Below, piece after piece: positions 36,047 through 47,392 of a stretch of 64,000 nucleotides of DNA. The notes under the pieces were generated by a model. The model had not been told where the DNA came from. It saw only the letters and a program-made list of their open reading frames with translations, and searched no databases. This stretch comes from Orobanche coerulescens. Its lineage: Eukaryota > Streptophyta > Magnoliopsida > Lamiales > Orobanchaceae. Location: positions 56,948,001-57,012,000 of the forward strand of contig CM065818.1 of the NCBI GenBank assembly GCA_033398695.1. Direction: 5' to 3'. A program made the position numbers and the translations under genes. Numbering within the stretch: the stretch's first letter is position 1; every line of letters begins with the position of its first letter.

Positions 36047-38581
36047 TCAAGGCAATAGACCCATTCCTCTTGATGATTTATCAACAAGGTATCTTGATAA
36101 CCCTTTGGTTAGCGGATCCGCAATGTTATCCTTTGATGACACATAATCAATAGTGATAACTCCTGTTGATATCAATTGTCTAATGGTATTATGTCTCCTC
36201 CTTATGTGACGAGACTTACCATTGTACATTACGCTCTGTGCCCTGCCAATCGCAGATTGACTATCGCAATGAATACATATTGCGGTCACAGGCTTTGCCC
36301 ATCTTGGAATATCTTCTAGAAAATGGTGTAGCCATTCTCCCTCTTCTACACATTTATCTAAGGCTATAAACTCGGATTCCATCGTTGACCGAGATATAAG
36401 TGTCTGTTTCGAAGATTTCCATGCCACTGCTGCACCGGCTAGTGTGAATACATATCCGCTTGTAGACTTGGAGTCTTTTATATCAGATATCCAATTTGCA
36501 TCACTATATCCTTCAAGTACTGCTGGATATTTGGTATAGTGCAGCCCATACTCACGAGTACCCCTTAAGTATCTTAGTACCCTTATGATCGCCTTCCAGT
36601 GATCCTTTCCGGGGTTGCTCGTGTATCTACTTAGTCTACTAACTGAGTAGGCTATATCTGGTCTTGTACAGCTCATCAAGTACATCAGACTTCCTATTAT
36701 GTGTGAGTACTCAAGTTGAGATACTCCTTCACCCTTATTCTTGGATAGTCTTAATGTCATATCCACCGGGGTTTTGGCTGTGCCAGAGTCATCTTTATTA
36801 AATCTTTCAAGGATTTTGTCCACATAGTGGGCTTGACTCAGCATGAGACCTTCCGATGTTCGTGTGATCTTAATCCCTAAAATTACATCTGCGAGTCCCA
36901 TATCCTTCCTATCAAATCTTGACCTCAGCATGTCTTTGGTTGATTTGATTATTCTTTCATTACTGTCGGTAATGAGCAAGTCATCTACATATAGACACAA
37001 AATGACATAGCCATCTTCTGTGTCTTTCACATATACACATTTGTCGGATTCGTTAATTTTGAAGCCACCACTTATCATGACATGATCAAATTTTTCATGC
37101 CACTGTTTTGGTGCATGCTTCAATCTGTACAAAGATTTTACCAGCTTGCAGACTTTCCTTTCTTGTCCAGGAGCAGAGAACCCCTCGGGTTGTTCCATGT
37201 ACATTTCCTCTTCTAAGTCCCCATTAAGAAAGGCAGTCTTAACATTCATTTGATGAACTTCTAAGCCTCGCAATGCTGCGATGGCAAGTATCATCCTGAT
37301 GGAAGTTATTCTCGTCACAGGAGAGTAAGTGTCAAAATAGTATAGGCCATCACGTTGGTTATATCCCTTCGCTACGAGCCTAGCCTTATATTTATCAATT
37401 GCTCCATATTTCAATTTCTTCTTGAAAATCCACTTATTTCCTAATGCTTTACACTTAGGAGGTAATTCCACTAGTTCCCAAGTATGATTCTGTAATATAG
37501 AATCAATCTCTTATTTGATAGCCTCCTTCCATAGAGGTCCATCCGTCGAGCTTACAGCTTCTTTGTAAGTCTGAGGAGCCTTTTCGAGCAAGTAGGTGAT
37601 GAAATCTGGTCCGTAAGATTTCTCCATCCTTTGTCGCTTGCTCCTTCTAGGTTCGTACTCATTATCCATTATTTGGTCTTCATTATCTTCATCCATTAGT
37701 TCAGAAGTCTGTTCGGATGAGATAAGGGGTTCACTTGCAGTCTTGCAAGGAAAGATATTCTCAAAGAATGACGCATTCCTTGATTTCATAATCGTATTCT
37801 TGTGAATCTCAGGCACTTTAGATTCATGCACAAGAAATCGGTAAGCATTGCTGTTGTGTGCATATCCAATGAAAATGCAGTCAACCGTTTTTGGGCCTAT
37901 TTTAACTTTCTTAGGAGTAGATATCAGCACCTTTTCTAGACACCCCCACACTTTCATGTAATTGTAGGAAGGCTTGACTCCTTTCCACAATTCATAAGGA
38001 GTTTTGTCTCCGTTCTTACGACATATCTTGTTTAAAAGATAATTCGCCATTAAGATGGCTTCTCCCCACATATTTTGCGGCAGACCTGAATTTAGTAATA
38101 TCGCATTCATCATCTATTTCAGAGTGCGATTCTTACGTTCCGCCACGCCATTTGACTGTAGTGCATATGGGGCAGTGACCTCATGAATAATCCCAGGTTG
38201 CGAGCAAAATTCGCCAAATGGTTCCACATATTCACCTCCACGGTCACTCCTCAAAACTTTTATCTTTGCATTCAATTGATTCTCAACTTCCGTTTTATAG
38301 AGAACGAATTTCTCTATGGCTTCATCTTTGCTTTTAAGCAAATATACATAGCAATATTTAGTACAATCATCCACGAAAGTAATAAAATATTTGTTTCCAC
38401 CTCTAGTTTGAACAAAATTCAAATCACATAGGTCGCTATGTATTAATTCTAAAGGTCCGGTGTTTCTTTCCAGTTGTCGGAATGGAGATCGAGTTAATTT
38501 TGCCTCTACACAAGTTTCACACTTGTGGTTTAAATCAATTTTAAACTTTGGTATGTGTTCTAATGCAATTAGTCTAAGCAT
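36047..38581 (-). pseudogene. Element H integrase, reverse transcriptase and RNase H
   Basis: One frame holds the copia integrase core ([32 protein letters not shown]), RT ([19 protein letters not shown] with the copia YVDD site) and RNase H ending [11 protein letters not shown]. Two stops break it: TAG at about 38114-38116 and TAA near 37512. There is no frameshift within this stretch. A frameshift at about 38575 separates it from protease. Integrase before RT is the copia order. Confidence 0.95.
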
Positions 38582-39362
38582 TGCATTAAATTAACATGTC
38601 CTAATCTAGCATGCCATAAATTAAGAGACTCAAGCAAGTAAGCAGAAGAATTCTTCATTTCATTATTTTTCACAGTCATTACATTGAGCTTAACTAGCCC
38701 ATCACACTCATAGCCCTTGCCTATAAACACACCATTTTTTGACAAAATAACTTTATCAGACTCAAAAACTAATCTAAAGCCATGCTTCATCAACAAGGTA
38801 CCCGAAATAAGATTCCTGCGAATATCAGGCACATATAACACACGTTTAAGAGTCATTTCCTTTCCAGACATCATTTTTAAGATCACCGTGCCTTCACCCA
38901 AGATAGTTGAGCTTGCAGAATTTCCCATATACAGTATTTCACCGGCATCAGTTTCTACCAGTGAGGAGAACATTGACTTGTTGGCACATATATACCTAGT
39001 TGCTCCAGTGTCAATCCACCACTCCTTGGTATTTGAGCCAACTAAGTTTACTTTGGAGATCATAGCACATACATCAAGATTTTCCACTGGTTCGGTAATG
39101 AGATGTGCTGCATTACCATCCTTTTTCTTTAGTTTCTTTGGCAGTCTGCAGTCAGCCGCCCTATGTCCCATCTTTTCACCGTTGTAGCATTTACCAAGGA
39201 ATTTCTCTTTCTTTTTACCAATTCCTCCTTTAGGTCCCAACTTGGTTCCCTTTCCATTGTTGCCTTTCTTGGATGTCTGTCCAGTTTCCACAACATTGGC
39301 CTTTGCCACAGCAACATTTACCTTCTTCTCTGATCCTCTGTTGTCTTCCTCTATGCGAAGTC
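38569..39362 (-). pseudogene. Element H gag end, protease and pre-integrase domain
   Basis: Readable parts are a Lys-rich stretch, a zinc knuckle with its second Cys lost ([14 protein letters not shown]), protease [10 protein letters not shown] (DTGA intact) and the GAG-pre-integrase signature [10 protein letters not shown]. The reading continues upstream to 39362, where element F begins, so most of gag is missing here. Confidence 0.9.
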
Positions 39363-40670
39363 TGTTGTGATTTGTTTAACGCAAGTGCACGTTATCGTAG
39401 ACAAGTAATAAAATGATGAGTAAGATATCGTTCCCACGAGGACTGACTTACTAATTACCGATGTATAAGTATTCTAATTTTATTTGAACTGTCGAAAGTT
39501 GGGTTGCAAGTAATAAGTAAAGAAAACCAATAAAAGAATAAACAGAAAAAATGATCGCTTGAAGAAAGAAAATCAAATAAGAAATAAATCTGGGATTGTG
39601 AATCCACCTCGGTTTATCCGAATTTACTCTCGATTATCTGAAGTTAATGATTTCCCAATTTATTGAAGGTGAAGGTTGCTAAAGTACTCCACCGCCTCTC
39701 CCGAGGTCAGTAGATTTTTCTAAGGTGAATAATACACTCTATCCGTAGGTGAATTAATTCGACAATAGGCAAAAGGCATGGAATCTTCAAAAAGCCACGT
39801 AGTTCCTATGAGTATATTCCTATCTCACAAGATAAAACGGTTCTCACCAATATTTCCTCATCAACTCTCCTCTCCCTATTCGAGTTGCGTAATTAGAACA
39901 ATTCAATTATAGGCCACACAATTGAAAGCATTAAAACAATTGGGAAAACTCAACAGAAACGGGAATTATATAGATAATCAAAAGCAAATTCATCAAAACT
40001 TTGGTTTCATCAAAATCCTAGAATAGGGTTTTAGCCTGACATGCTAAAGAATAAAAATACAGAAATAATTAATGAAAGCATAAAGATCAAACGCAGATGA
40101 AGAACTCGGATTCCTCCGTTCTTCTGCTTCCGCTCTCTGCTCCTTGGTGTCTTTTGTTTCTTCTCCCTTCGATCCTCTATTCCGTGATAGCCCCCCCGAT
40201 CTCAGACCTTAAACCCTTATTTATAACTTTCTTCAGCCTCCAAAACGCGTCTGGGAATTCGGTTGGGGACAGGCTCCAAAACCGGCCCAAAATCGTGACC
40301 AACACATCAAAACCGCCCCGTGGGCCGCGGCTCACTTAATCTGTGCCGCGGCCCCTAGCCTTCAGCGCCTACACCTGGGCGCTGCATTTTCTTCCTGGGC
40401 CGCGGCTCAGCATACTTGTGTCGCGGCCCCCAGTACAGTCCACTCGGGGCTTGCTGGTCAACTGCGTGTGTCGCGGCTCACTTGGTTCGTGCCGCGGCCC
40501 CAGGCCAAAATTTGCCGTTTTCGCCCGTTTTTCATCATTCGAGCTTCCGGACTCCAATTTCCTGCCAAACATAAAAGAATAGTGCATTAAAGGCTCATTT
40601 ATGCAGGTTTACACTTCAAATGAATATAAAATAATGATAAATAAGCGTATAAAAATACGCCTAATAAATA
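39363..40670 (-). repeat. Element F 3' LTR
   Basis: On - it begins TATTTATTAGG after PPT AAGTTTGGGGG and ends ..CAAATCACAACA (about 1308 bp). The expected TG start reads TA, consistent with one transition. U3 has six GCCGCGGC-type palindromes (about 40310-40505), then TATAAATAAGG (40218-40226). U5 resembles the layout of the element E LTR end. Only one copy is in the window. Confidence 0.7.
40310..40505 (-). promoter_or_regulatory. GCCGCGGC palindrome array in U3 of element F
   Basis: About six copies of GTGCCGCGGCTCA/GGGCCGCGGCTCA and variants lie just upstream of the TATA box. The same motif recurs about ten times at 56815-57140 inside F. Confidence 0.75.
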
Positions 40671-40690
40671 CCCCCAAACTTGAGCCTTTG
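40671..40690 (-). promoter_or_regulatory. Polypurine tract of element F
   Basis: On - CTCAAGTTTGGGGG abuts the LTR. A second, very similar tract is at 41853-41872. Confidence 0.7.
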
Positions 40691-41949
40691 CTTTTCCTCA
40701 ATCAAAAAGAATTGATTACAAATAAACGAATATCGTGAATGATCGTGCAAATCTATAGTGCTCAACTTAATCAATACTACCCTGAAATCCTCAAAGAATA
40801 ATACAAGTATCGTAATAGTGAGTCACATCCAGGACACTGATTCCACAAAGTACCCAATTTCAGTCCTAATCAATCGTTCATGAAGAAAATCAAGCTCAAA
40901 GATTAACAAGCGTGAATTTAACCGACCGCCAACACGAAGGGTTAAAATAAACGAGCCAACTCGATCAGTCCCACAGTCTAGTGGCAAAAATTTCAAGAGT
41001 TTCATCATCAAAAATAATCCTCGAACAGTATTCCCTTATATGTGATGAATAAAATGATTCGAGTTAACCACTAGGTTCGGATATCGGGATGTTTCATTGG
41101 GATAATCCTAGGGTAGAATTCCATTCTCATGTATTGGGAAACCGTTTGACGTAAAAGACACTCATGGGGCACATGGATGCTTCTAGTTACTAAGTTCCCC
41201 TCCACAGTGGAGAAAAAACTCGAATAGCTATTTCTGCATGTCCGATTCAAGGTTGCTGTTTTACGCGAGAGTAAACAACGGGTCACGCCAATACCCCCGG
41301 TTACTAGGCTCCCCATCATCGGTACATGCGAAATTTCTAAACCACTAGTCTAATCAGGGTTGTCGTTTTACGCGAGAGTAAACAACGGGTCACGTGAATA
41401 CCCCCAGTTACTAGACTTCCCATCATAGAACAAATTATATCTCGACTTTTTGGGAAAAACTGTCCGACTCTAAACTCAACTTAAGTGCCAACACGACTCA
41501 TGTTACTGGACAACTAGCTACGCGAAAAGTGTAACCAAACGTATAGACGGCGATTTGAAAACATGTATGTCTCCTTTCTTATCTGCTAAGATTTCTACAA
41601 AAACGAAAAAATTTCGGACCTAAATGAATACTCAACAGAAACAGATATCGCTGACTACAACTCGACTAAAACTCAACCGTTTATTCAGAGAGAAATCAGT
41701 ATCGTAACATCAGTTTTACATAAAAAGAAGCACGAAAAATTCACGAATGCAAATAATATCACGACAAGCAAGGTTAGCAACAAAAAGATAACGAAAAATA
41801 ACAAAAAAATGCAAACGAATAAGTACAGCAATAAGTATAGCAACAGAAAGTACCCCCCCCCCCCCAAACTTAGGATGTAGATTGACCTCAATGTACACAA
41901 AATGTAATATGCAATAAAAGAAAAGGTCAAGTACTCCCCTACAGTCTGC
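40691..41949 (-). other. Element F 3' untranslated region with a second PPT-like tract
   Basis: No gene. About 41140-41440 holds roughly three copies of a unit of about 110 bp centred on TTTTACGCGAGAGTAAACAA and CCCCCxGTTACTAG. At 41853-41872 a C13 run plus AAACTTAG gives, on -, CTAAGTTT followed by 13 G, a PPT-like tract close behind the env-like ORF. Confidence 0.7.
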
Positions 41950-43300
41950 TCACGAACTGGTGCCGGCGTCGTCCGGCGAGGAGGGTGGTGTGGCTGGCCG
42001 AACTGGTGGGATGAAAGGCCCGTCTGGGTGCATAATGTGGGCCGTCCATGCAGCAAGGTGCTCCTGGTGGTAAGCATCTCTCGCTGCCAGGCGCCTCGTC
42101 TCACGTCGGTTGGCCCGGCGGGCCTGCTCTCTCATCTCATCTCGGACGGCTGCGATGATGCTCTCTCTCTCCGTCTGAAGCTCTTCTCTGAACGCAGCCA
42201 GATGGCTCTCTCTCTCTCACACCTCATCTCCTCTCTCCACGCAGCCAAGTGACTCTCTCTCCTCTCCTAATCTCCTCTCTCAGGCCTTCGAACATCGCCT
42301 GCAAGTGCTCTCTGTCGGGCGGCGGGATGGACTCTGCCTGCCCATGCGTCAGAAGAAGAGGCTCGGGGGACTGCTCGTGTGTCTCATCAAGTAGAAATCC
42401 TCGCCCCTGAGCGTGTGCCGGCGCTCCACCCCACTGGTCGAAGTGAGAAATGATGCGATGATCAATCGGACCCTGGGGGGCTAGCATCAGCTCGTCATCC
42501 GACCACGTCATGCCCGACTGGCGGCATAGAGCGCAGATGAGAGAGGGGTGCTTCAGCCCCGTCTTGGCCCCTCCCTGAATGCATAGGAGAAAAGATCGGA
42601 CCAGAAGAGGGGCCACATCAAATCTGAGCCCCGAAGTGATAGCATATAATGTACGGGCTCGAGAGAGTAGTACAGAGCGGATCTGTGAGGTGGGATCAAC
42701 ACGAGCGCAGATGAAATACAACTAGGCTCGCCCGAGCCGACTGAGGCGCGAGCTCTTAAAGTAGAAGGCCGAGGAACCCAGGGCGCGCATCTCCCAGACG
42801 GAGCCGGGCTGTGTGAGTGTCTCGAGCAGGGCCTCCCTCGTGAGGACACTCATAGCTAGCGTATATGCCGTATCGTCAACCACAGGCAGCTCGAATAATC
42901 TCCGAATGGCGGCCACAGAGAAATCTACAGTAATGCCTCGGACGACGACCTGCGTCCGAGTATCTGACTGCGATATCATCTGCCCTGCTCGGATATGCTT
43001 CAGTAGAGCGCTAGCATAAAACTCCTGTACAATGGAGATCACCGCCGGCTCGGGAGGTGCAGCGAAACGGGCCCACCCCATCTCATCGATCATCATCAGA
43101 AGCTCCCCGTCCTGGGGGGCTGGAGTGAATCCCCGCTCCGGAATCAAAGGTCGAGGACGAATCTTCTCATTGAAAATTTTATGGATTTCTGGGTTGGAGA
43201 ATTGGTGCGACTCCAACTCGGCTCGACTCTGTGAAGTTTCCCCTCGTGTGGGGGACGATTGTGTCCTAGCCCTTGTGCGGACCTTTCTTTTTCTGGCCAT
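41950..43300 (-). pseudogene. Element F env-like ORF ('putative plant transposon protein' family)
   Basis: The ATG at 43300 is in a strong context (CACCATGGCC). The protein (about 450 residues) has a basic start (MARKRKVRTRART), a conserved globular part (VVVRGITVDFS, LTREALLETL, FICARVDP) and a helical Arg/Glu-rich C-terminus (REQARRANRRE) ending MHPDGPF..PPSSPDD. This matches the family of plant ORFs found downstream of pol in Athila elements (domain PF20167). TAG at 42722-42724 (TGG expected) and a frameshift near 42220 break it. Function in the family is unknown. Confidence 0.8.
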
Positions 43301-43311
43301 GGTGAGTTCCT

Positions 43312-43316
43312 GAAAC
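43312..43316. repeat. Target site duplication of element E, left copy (GAAAC)
   Basis: GAAAC here and at 56128-56132 flanks element E exactly. Confidence 0.95.
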
Positions 43317-44652
43317 TGTTGTTGGTTGATTCTTTAGTCTAATACTCACAAGCGCACGATTTGTTCGATGTAGATATGCGGTGCAAGGTCGATTCCACAT
43401 GGAGGACTATAATAGTGAAGTCAAATTATTCCTATCATTTTGAACCAAATTATATTAAATTCTAACCTAGTCCCAAATAATTTGATTTTTGATTGATTAA
43501 AATAATTGCAACAAATAACATTAATTTTTAAGTAGATTTTAGGTAAATTGATTTTAAATAATTTACTAGGGTTTAGAGTTCACCAATGTCTATTTATTAT
43601 TTATTTTATATTTTAATTCCAAGAAATTCAGGGAATAGATTCTGAAATCAATCTCACTATTTCCTTATAGATTTGACAATAAGTACAAAATTATAATTCA
43701 AATATAGATTTTCCTTCGCTTAAAAAATGTAATTTCTAAGCATTATATATATCCAATTTAATGGAAAACAAATAATCAAAGAAATTAACTAATATCAATA
43801 ATCACAAAGCAATGGGGAATTTATAACTATCAAAAATACGTGATATAATTGATGAAATAATATTCCCCTATTGAAGCGAAAATCATAATCGTTAAAAACA
43901 TTTATTTGGAATTATTATATAAATATTAATAATAATATAGACATGGTTTCATCATAACCCCAATAAAAGAAAATTACTCACTCATAATAACAACACAAAT
44001 AAATAAATATTCCATAATATTATTACACAAATATAATTTTATTACACAATATTTTTATTTCTCTCCCTTACAATAATATCTCTCTATTTTTTTCTCCTTT
44101 TTTCTCCTCCCCCAACACTACACATTCATCCCCTATTTATACTACTACAAAATCAATAAAATAATAATTTTTACAATTTTAAAATCCCACCACCTAATAA
44201 TTCACGGCTGCCCATAAGGTGCTGATGTCATGGATGACATCAACACAGAGTTGAAATTCCGGTCCAATCAGGTGTTGACACGTGGCACAATATGGTCCGT
44301 CTATTTAATTGTCCTTCGAACGGTCATAACTTCTTCATACAAACTCGGATTCGGATGAATTTTTTTTTAAAACGATCGTCTCGGCGAGACGAATAAAGTG
44401 AGACCAGTCGTCACTATATTTGAATTTTGTAAAAATATCGCCCTTGAACCAATTGATCTGTCTTGTACCGGTTGGTTAACCTGCAGATATAATTTAATTC
44501 CAATTAATTATCCAAAAATGACATAAAATTATAGAAAATTCTAACAAAATGAAATAATATAAATATATGGTAAAACGAATAAATTATCACACAAAACACA
44601 CAATTATATACATAAAATACTAATAAAAATATTACTCAAAATATACTAAACA
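43317..44652 (-). repeat. Element E 3' LTR
   Basis: Matches 54794-56127 at offset about 11477. On - it starts TGTTTAGTATATTTTG and ends ..CAACAACA. A TATAAATAGGGG box is present near 44135-44142. Confidence 0.97.
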
Positions 44653-44672
44653 AATTCCCCACACTTATCTTT
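44653..44672 (-). promoter_or_regulatory. Polypurine tract of element E
   Basis: On - AAGATAAGTGTGGGGAATTT abuts the LTR start TGTTTAG. A sister tract lies at 46025-46041. Confidence 0.8.
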
Positions 44673-45964
44673 TGCACGTCCCTGGGCAAATCTTATACCC
44701 GAGTTATAATACTCATATGCTGAAAAAATCATGACAAAACCAATATCAAGAGAGAACAAGTGATCATGACCCAAGTGAGATCAGAGAAAAATAGGATGCC
44801 GCACCAAATTCTAACAACTTCATTGAGAATCGAATGCCAAAAGATTCAATACCCTCACAGTGGATATCACTCTTCACTCAAGTGTATATACGGCATATTC
44901 GAGAAGAGTTCACTCATATCAAAGCATAATGTGTCATTACCATATGCTTGGTCAAAAATCAAATCTCCACTACTTAAAAATAAACTCATGCATAAATCAA
45001 AAGGTCTTTCTTTTGGTTGTAACGTGGCTTTGGGTATGGGTAGGATAAAGGGAAAATTATGAGGTTTGCTAGCCAAGATCAATTGTGAATTTAGATGCAT
45101 AACAAATCCTACAAATAACAATCAACACCCCCCCTTCAGTAATGAAAACTCTCAAACCATCATCCCCAAGTTATTCTGTACATGGTAATTGAATATTCAT
45201 CTGGTAAGGTCATACTCTTGTGTAAGGAAAAGTATGCAATGGATCTTCTGGAAGGAATTATGTATCACTCAAGGGATAGTTCAAGTGCTATTTTATGTAT
45301 ATATAGTGATGATTTTCGCACTTGACCTCCCGCTTTTTTCTTTTTTTTCTTTTTCTTTCAGGCCCTTTTTCTTGGCCTTTATTTATATTTTTTTTTCGGT
45401 TCAATACTCCAATGTAATTCACACCCTTTCACTCTCAACAAAATCTCTTAATCTCCACAATACTCTTATGAACATCGGCCCCTATTTGTCACACATCTAG
45501 TTCACAATTAAATCTTTGACTAGAGGGTGCAAATGGATGAGTCATCAACAAGAATGGATAATGGCTAAAGTAATGTGCTTGATCAAAGAAATAGGCTCAG
45601 GCTCAATGGGGCTTCTAAGGATAAAATGTAATGGGTGGGAAAATATAAGCCAACAAGGGGTTAATCCTAATTGCCTTTATCATCTTAATGCAAGAGTTTA
45701 TGAATGTAGTCTCGAAATGTATAAATGAGCAAGTTCTAGAATGAACACAATATGTTTGACCACACAACAAAAAATATAGAGCGTATATATAAGGATTGCT
45801 CTAAGGCTCAAAACTCACAAAAAGGGTGTTGTGTACTGAATCCCATACACCTTCATCCAAATCCATTATCAAAACAAGTGAAACATCCCAAAAATGATTT
45901 TTTCACTAACGTTTTCTCAAGAAAATGGTGCCGTGATTTTCAGCCTCTTTTTTTTATTTAATAT

Positions 45965-46015
<51 letters not shown>

Positions 46016-46427
46016 AGATATACACCTTCCCCCACACTTAATGATAAACAATATCCTCCTTATTGTGTAAAAAGAACAATGGAGTAAGGGTTTAAATAAG
46101 GCTTCCCTGTTTATGAAAGACGACGCTTTGCTCAAGCCTTTTTTTGGACCTGCAAGAAATAAGTGTGGCAAAACAACAAAAGAAAATATATACCCGGAAG
46201 TATAACACAAACAACCTAGATGCGCTTCAAGAGAGTCCGAAGAGTCGCCTTACGCTGCCATCAATACTTTTATTAAAAACACAACGAGAAAAGTACAGTA
46301 ATAACAATACATAAATCGTGGATAGATGCGCGTCAAGAGGTCAAAAAAAACTCCTTAAGCTGCCATCATTTTCACGATTTTTACACCCGCTAAAAAGTAA
46401 AAACAACAAGAGGAATGAAGTGGGATA
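44673..46427 (-). other. Element E 3' untranslated region
   Basis: No credible gene. It contains a (TA)n run (45966-45999) followed by a GATATA repeat to about 46021. A second PPT-like tract lies at 46025-46041 (on -, TTAAGTGTGGGGGAAGG). Two imperfect copies of GATGCGC(T/G)TCAAGAG..GCTGCCATCA begin near 46219 and 46324, just behind the LOG stop codon. Confidence 0.7.
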
Positions 46428-47084
46428 TCAGAGGGAAAGGAATGTATCAATTTTGCGTTTCCGCACAGTGAAATCTTCCATCCAAACAATATTAGCTAGA
46501 GTTGGGTCTGGTTCAGGAACAAATGCAATAAGTTTTTTGATCAGCTCTTCTGGTGTTGTTGCAACAACTATGATTCGTTTAGCACGCTCAGAAATAAAAC
46601 CTTTTTCAGAAGAGTAGTTGATGAAAGATAGTAAACCATCGAAGAAACCATTGACATTTAGCAGACCTATTGGTTTCGTATGAACATTTAACTGGGCTCT
46701 CGTAACCACATGAAAAAGTTCCTCAAGAGTGCCAAAACCACCTGGAAGGGTGATAAAGGCATCAGCATTATTTATCATGTGAGTTATGCGGTCTTGCATA
46801 TTCACAGCTCTGAACTCATCTCCAATGGTTGCTCCAGTGATTTTACTTTTAGCCAGAGGTTTTGGAATGATTCCCAACACTTTTACTCCTTCCATATAGG
46901 CAGAAGCAGCAGCACGTCCCATTAATCCTAGACTTCCTCCTCCGTAAACTACATGAATGCATTTTTGTCCTAAGGTACGACCCAAGTTGTGGGCTGCTTC
47001 AGTAAAGCAAGCCTCTTTCCCATGACTAGCTCCACCAAAAATGCAGATGGAGTTAAATCTTTTTGCGGAAGATGATGATTCCAT
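46428..47084 (-). CDS. LOG-like cytokinin riboside 5'-monophosphate phosphoribohydrolase carried by element E
   Basis: Intact, intronless ORF of 218 codons from ATG 47084 (context AAAAAAATGGAA). The frame is open for 26 more codons to an ATG at 47162, but that stretch is hydrophobic and overlaps the TATA region, so 47084 is preferred. LOG enzymes cut cytokinin ribotides to active free bases in the cytosol. Motifs are CIFGGASHGKE (N-terminal signature), YGGGSLGLMG (nucleotide loop), MQDRITHM (the catalytic Arg kept; the usual Arg-Lys pair reads Arg-Ile), DAFITLPGGFGTLEE (PGGxGTxxE hallmark complete) and KPIGLLNVNGFFDGLL. Length is normal for LOG. It belongs to a divergent LOG-like branch, so activity is likely but not certain. 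It is in sense with the element, 309 bp behind the cysteine-rich ORF. Confidence 0.88.
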   Translation of the reverse strand: MESSSSAKRFNSICIFGGASHGKEACFTEAAHNLGRTLGQKCIHVVYGGGSLGLMGRAAASAYMEGVKVLGIIPKPLAKSKITGATIGDEFRAVNMQDRITHMINNADAFITLPGGFGTLEELFHVVTRAQLNVHTKPIGLLNVNGFFDGLLSFINYSSEKGFISERAKRIIVVATTPEELIKKLIAFVPEPDPTLANIVWMEDFTVRKRKIDTFLSL

Positions 47085-47164
47085 TTTTTTGAAAAGAAAA
47101 TTACTTAGAGAGATAATGAAAAGAATACAAGTTTGAGGGATGCAGAAAAGAAACAATTGCAATG

Positions 47165-47174
47165 TTTATTTATA
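47165..47174 (-). promoter_or_regulatory. TATA box upstream of the element E LOG ORF
   Basis: On - TATAAATAAA lies 80 bp before the ATG at 47084, the normal plant spacing for a short 5' UTR. A G-box CACGTG is at 47316-47321. Together they suggest a promoter private to LOG rather than expression only from the LTR. Confidence 0.6.
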
Positions 47175-47392
47175 GATGCAAAATAAAGTAAAAAGATTTA
47201 TCAAATCTGTGACCGCGTTAATTGCGCTTCAACTACTCAATAGAATAATGAATGCATTTATTGTGTATCACGTTTTTTATTCAGAAAATCTAAAAAAAAA
47301 AAAAGTAAAGATACTCACGTGTATGTACAGTAGTTGTGATTGTGGCTCACATCTTCCTCTGATTTTACGTTCAGAAACGGCTTAAACGCCTT

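Larger units (their letters stand above)
34437..39362 (-). mobile_element. Element H: Ty1/copia element, 3' part (5' part displaced by element F)
   Basis: On - it reads gag end, protease, integrase, RT, RNase H, 3' UTR, PPT, 3' LTR. It is cut at 39362 by the 3' LTR of element F; the rest of H should reappear beyond the window on the right. A possible target duplication partner on the left is AATCC (34432-34436). Confidence 0.9.

Noticed and set aside
38717..39187. 156-codon frame on +
   Set aside because: It is the antisense shadow of the copia H protease region.
45189..45500. 103-codon frame on + in the E 3' UTR
   Set aside because: Low-complexity Phe/Ser stretch from T-rich sequence; no domain, no conserved context.
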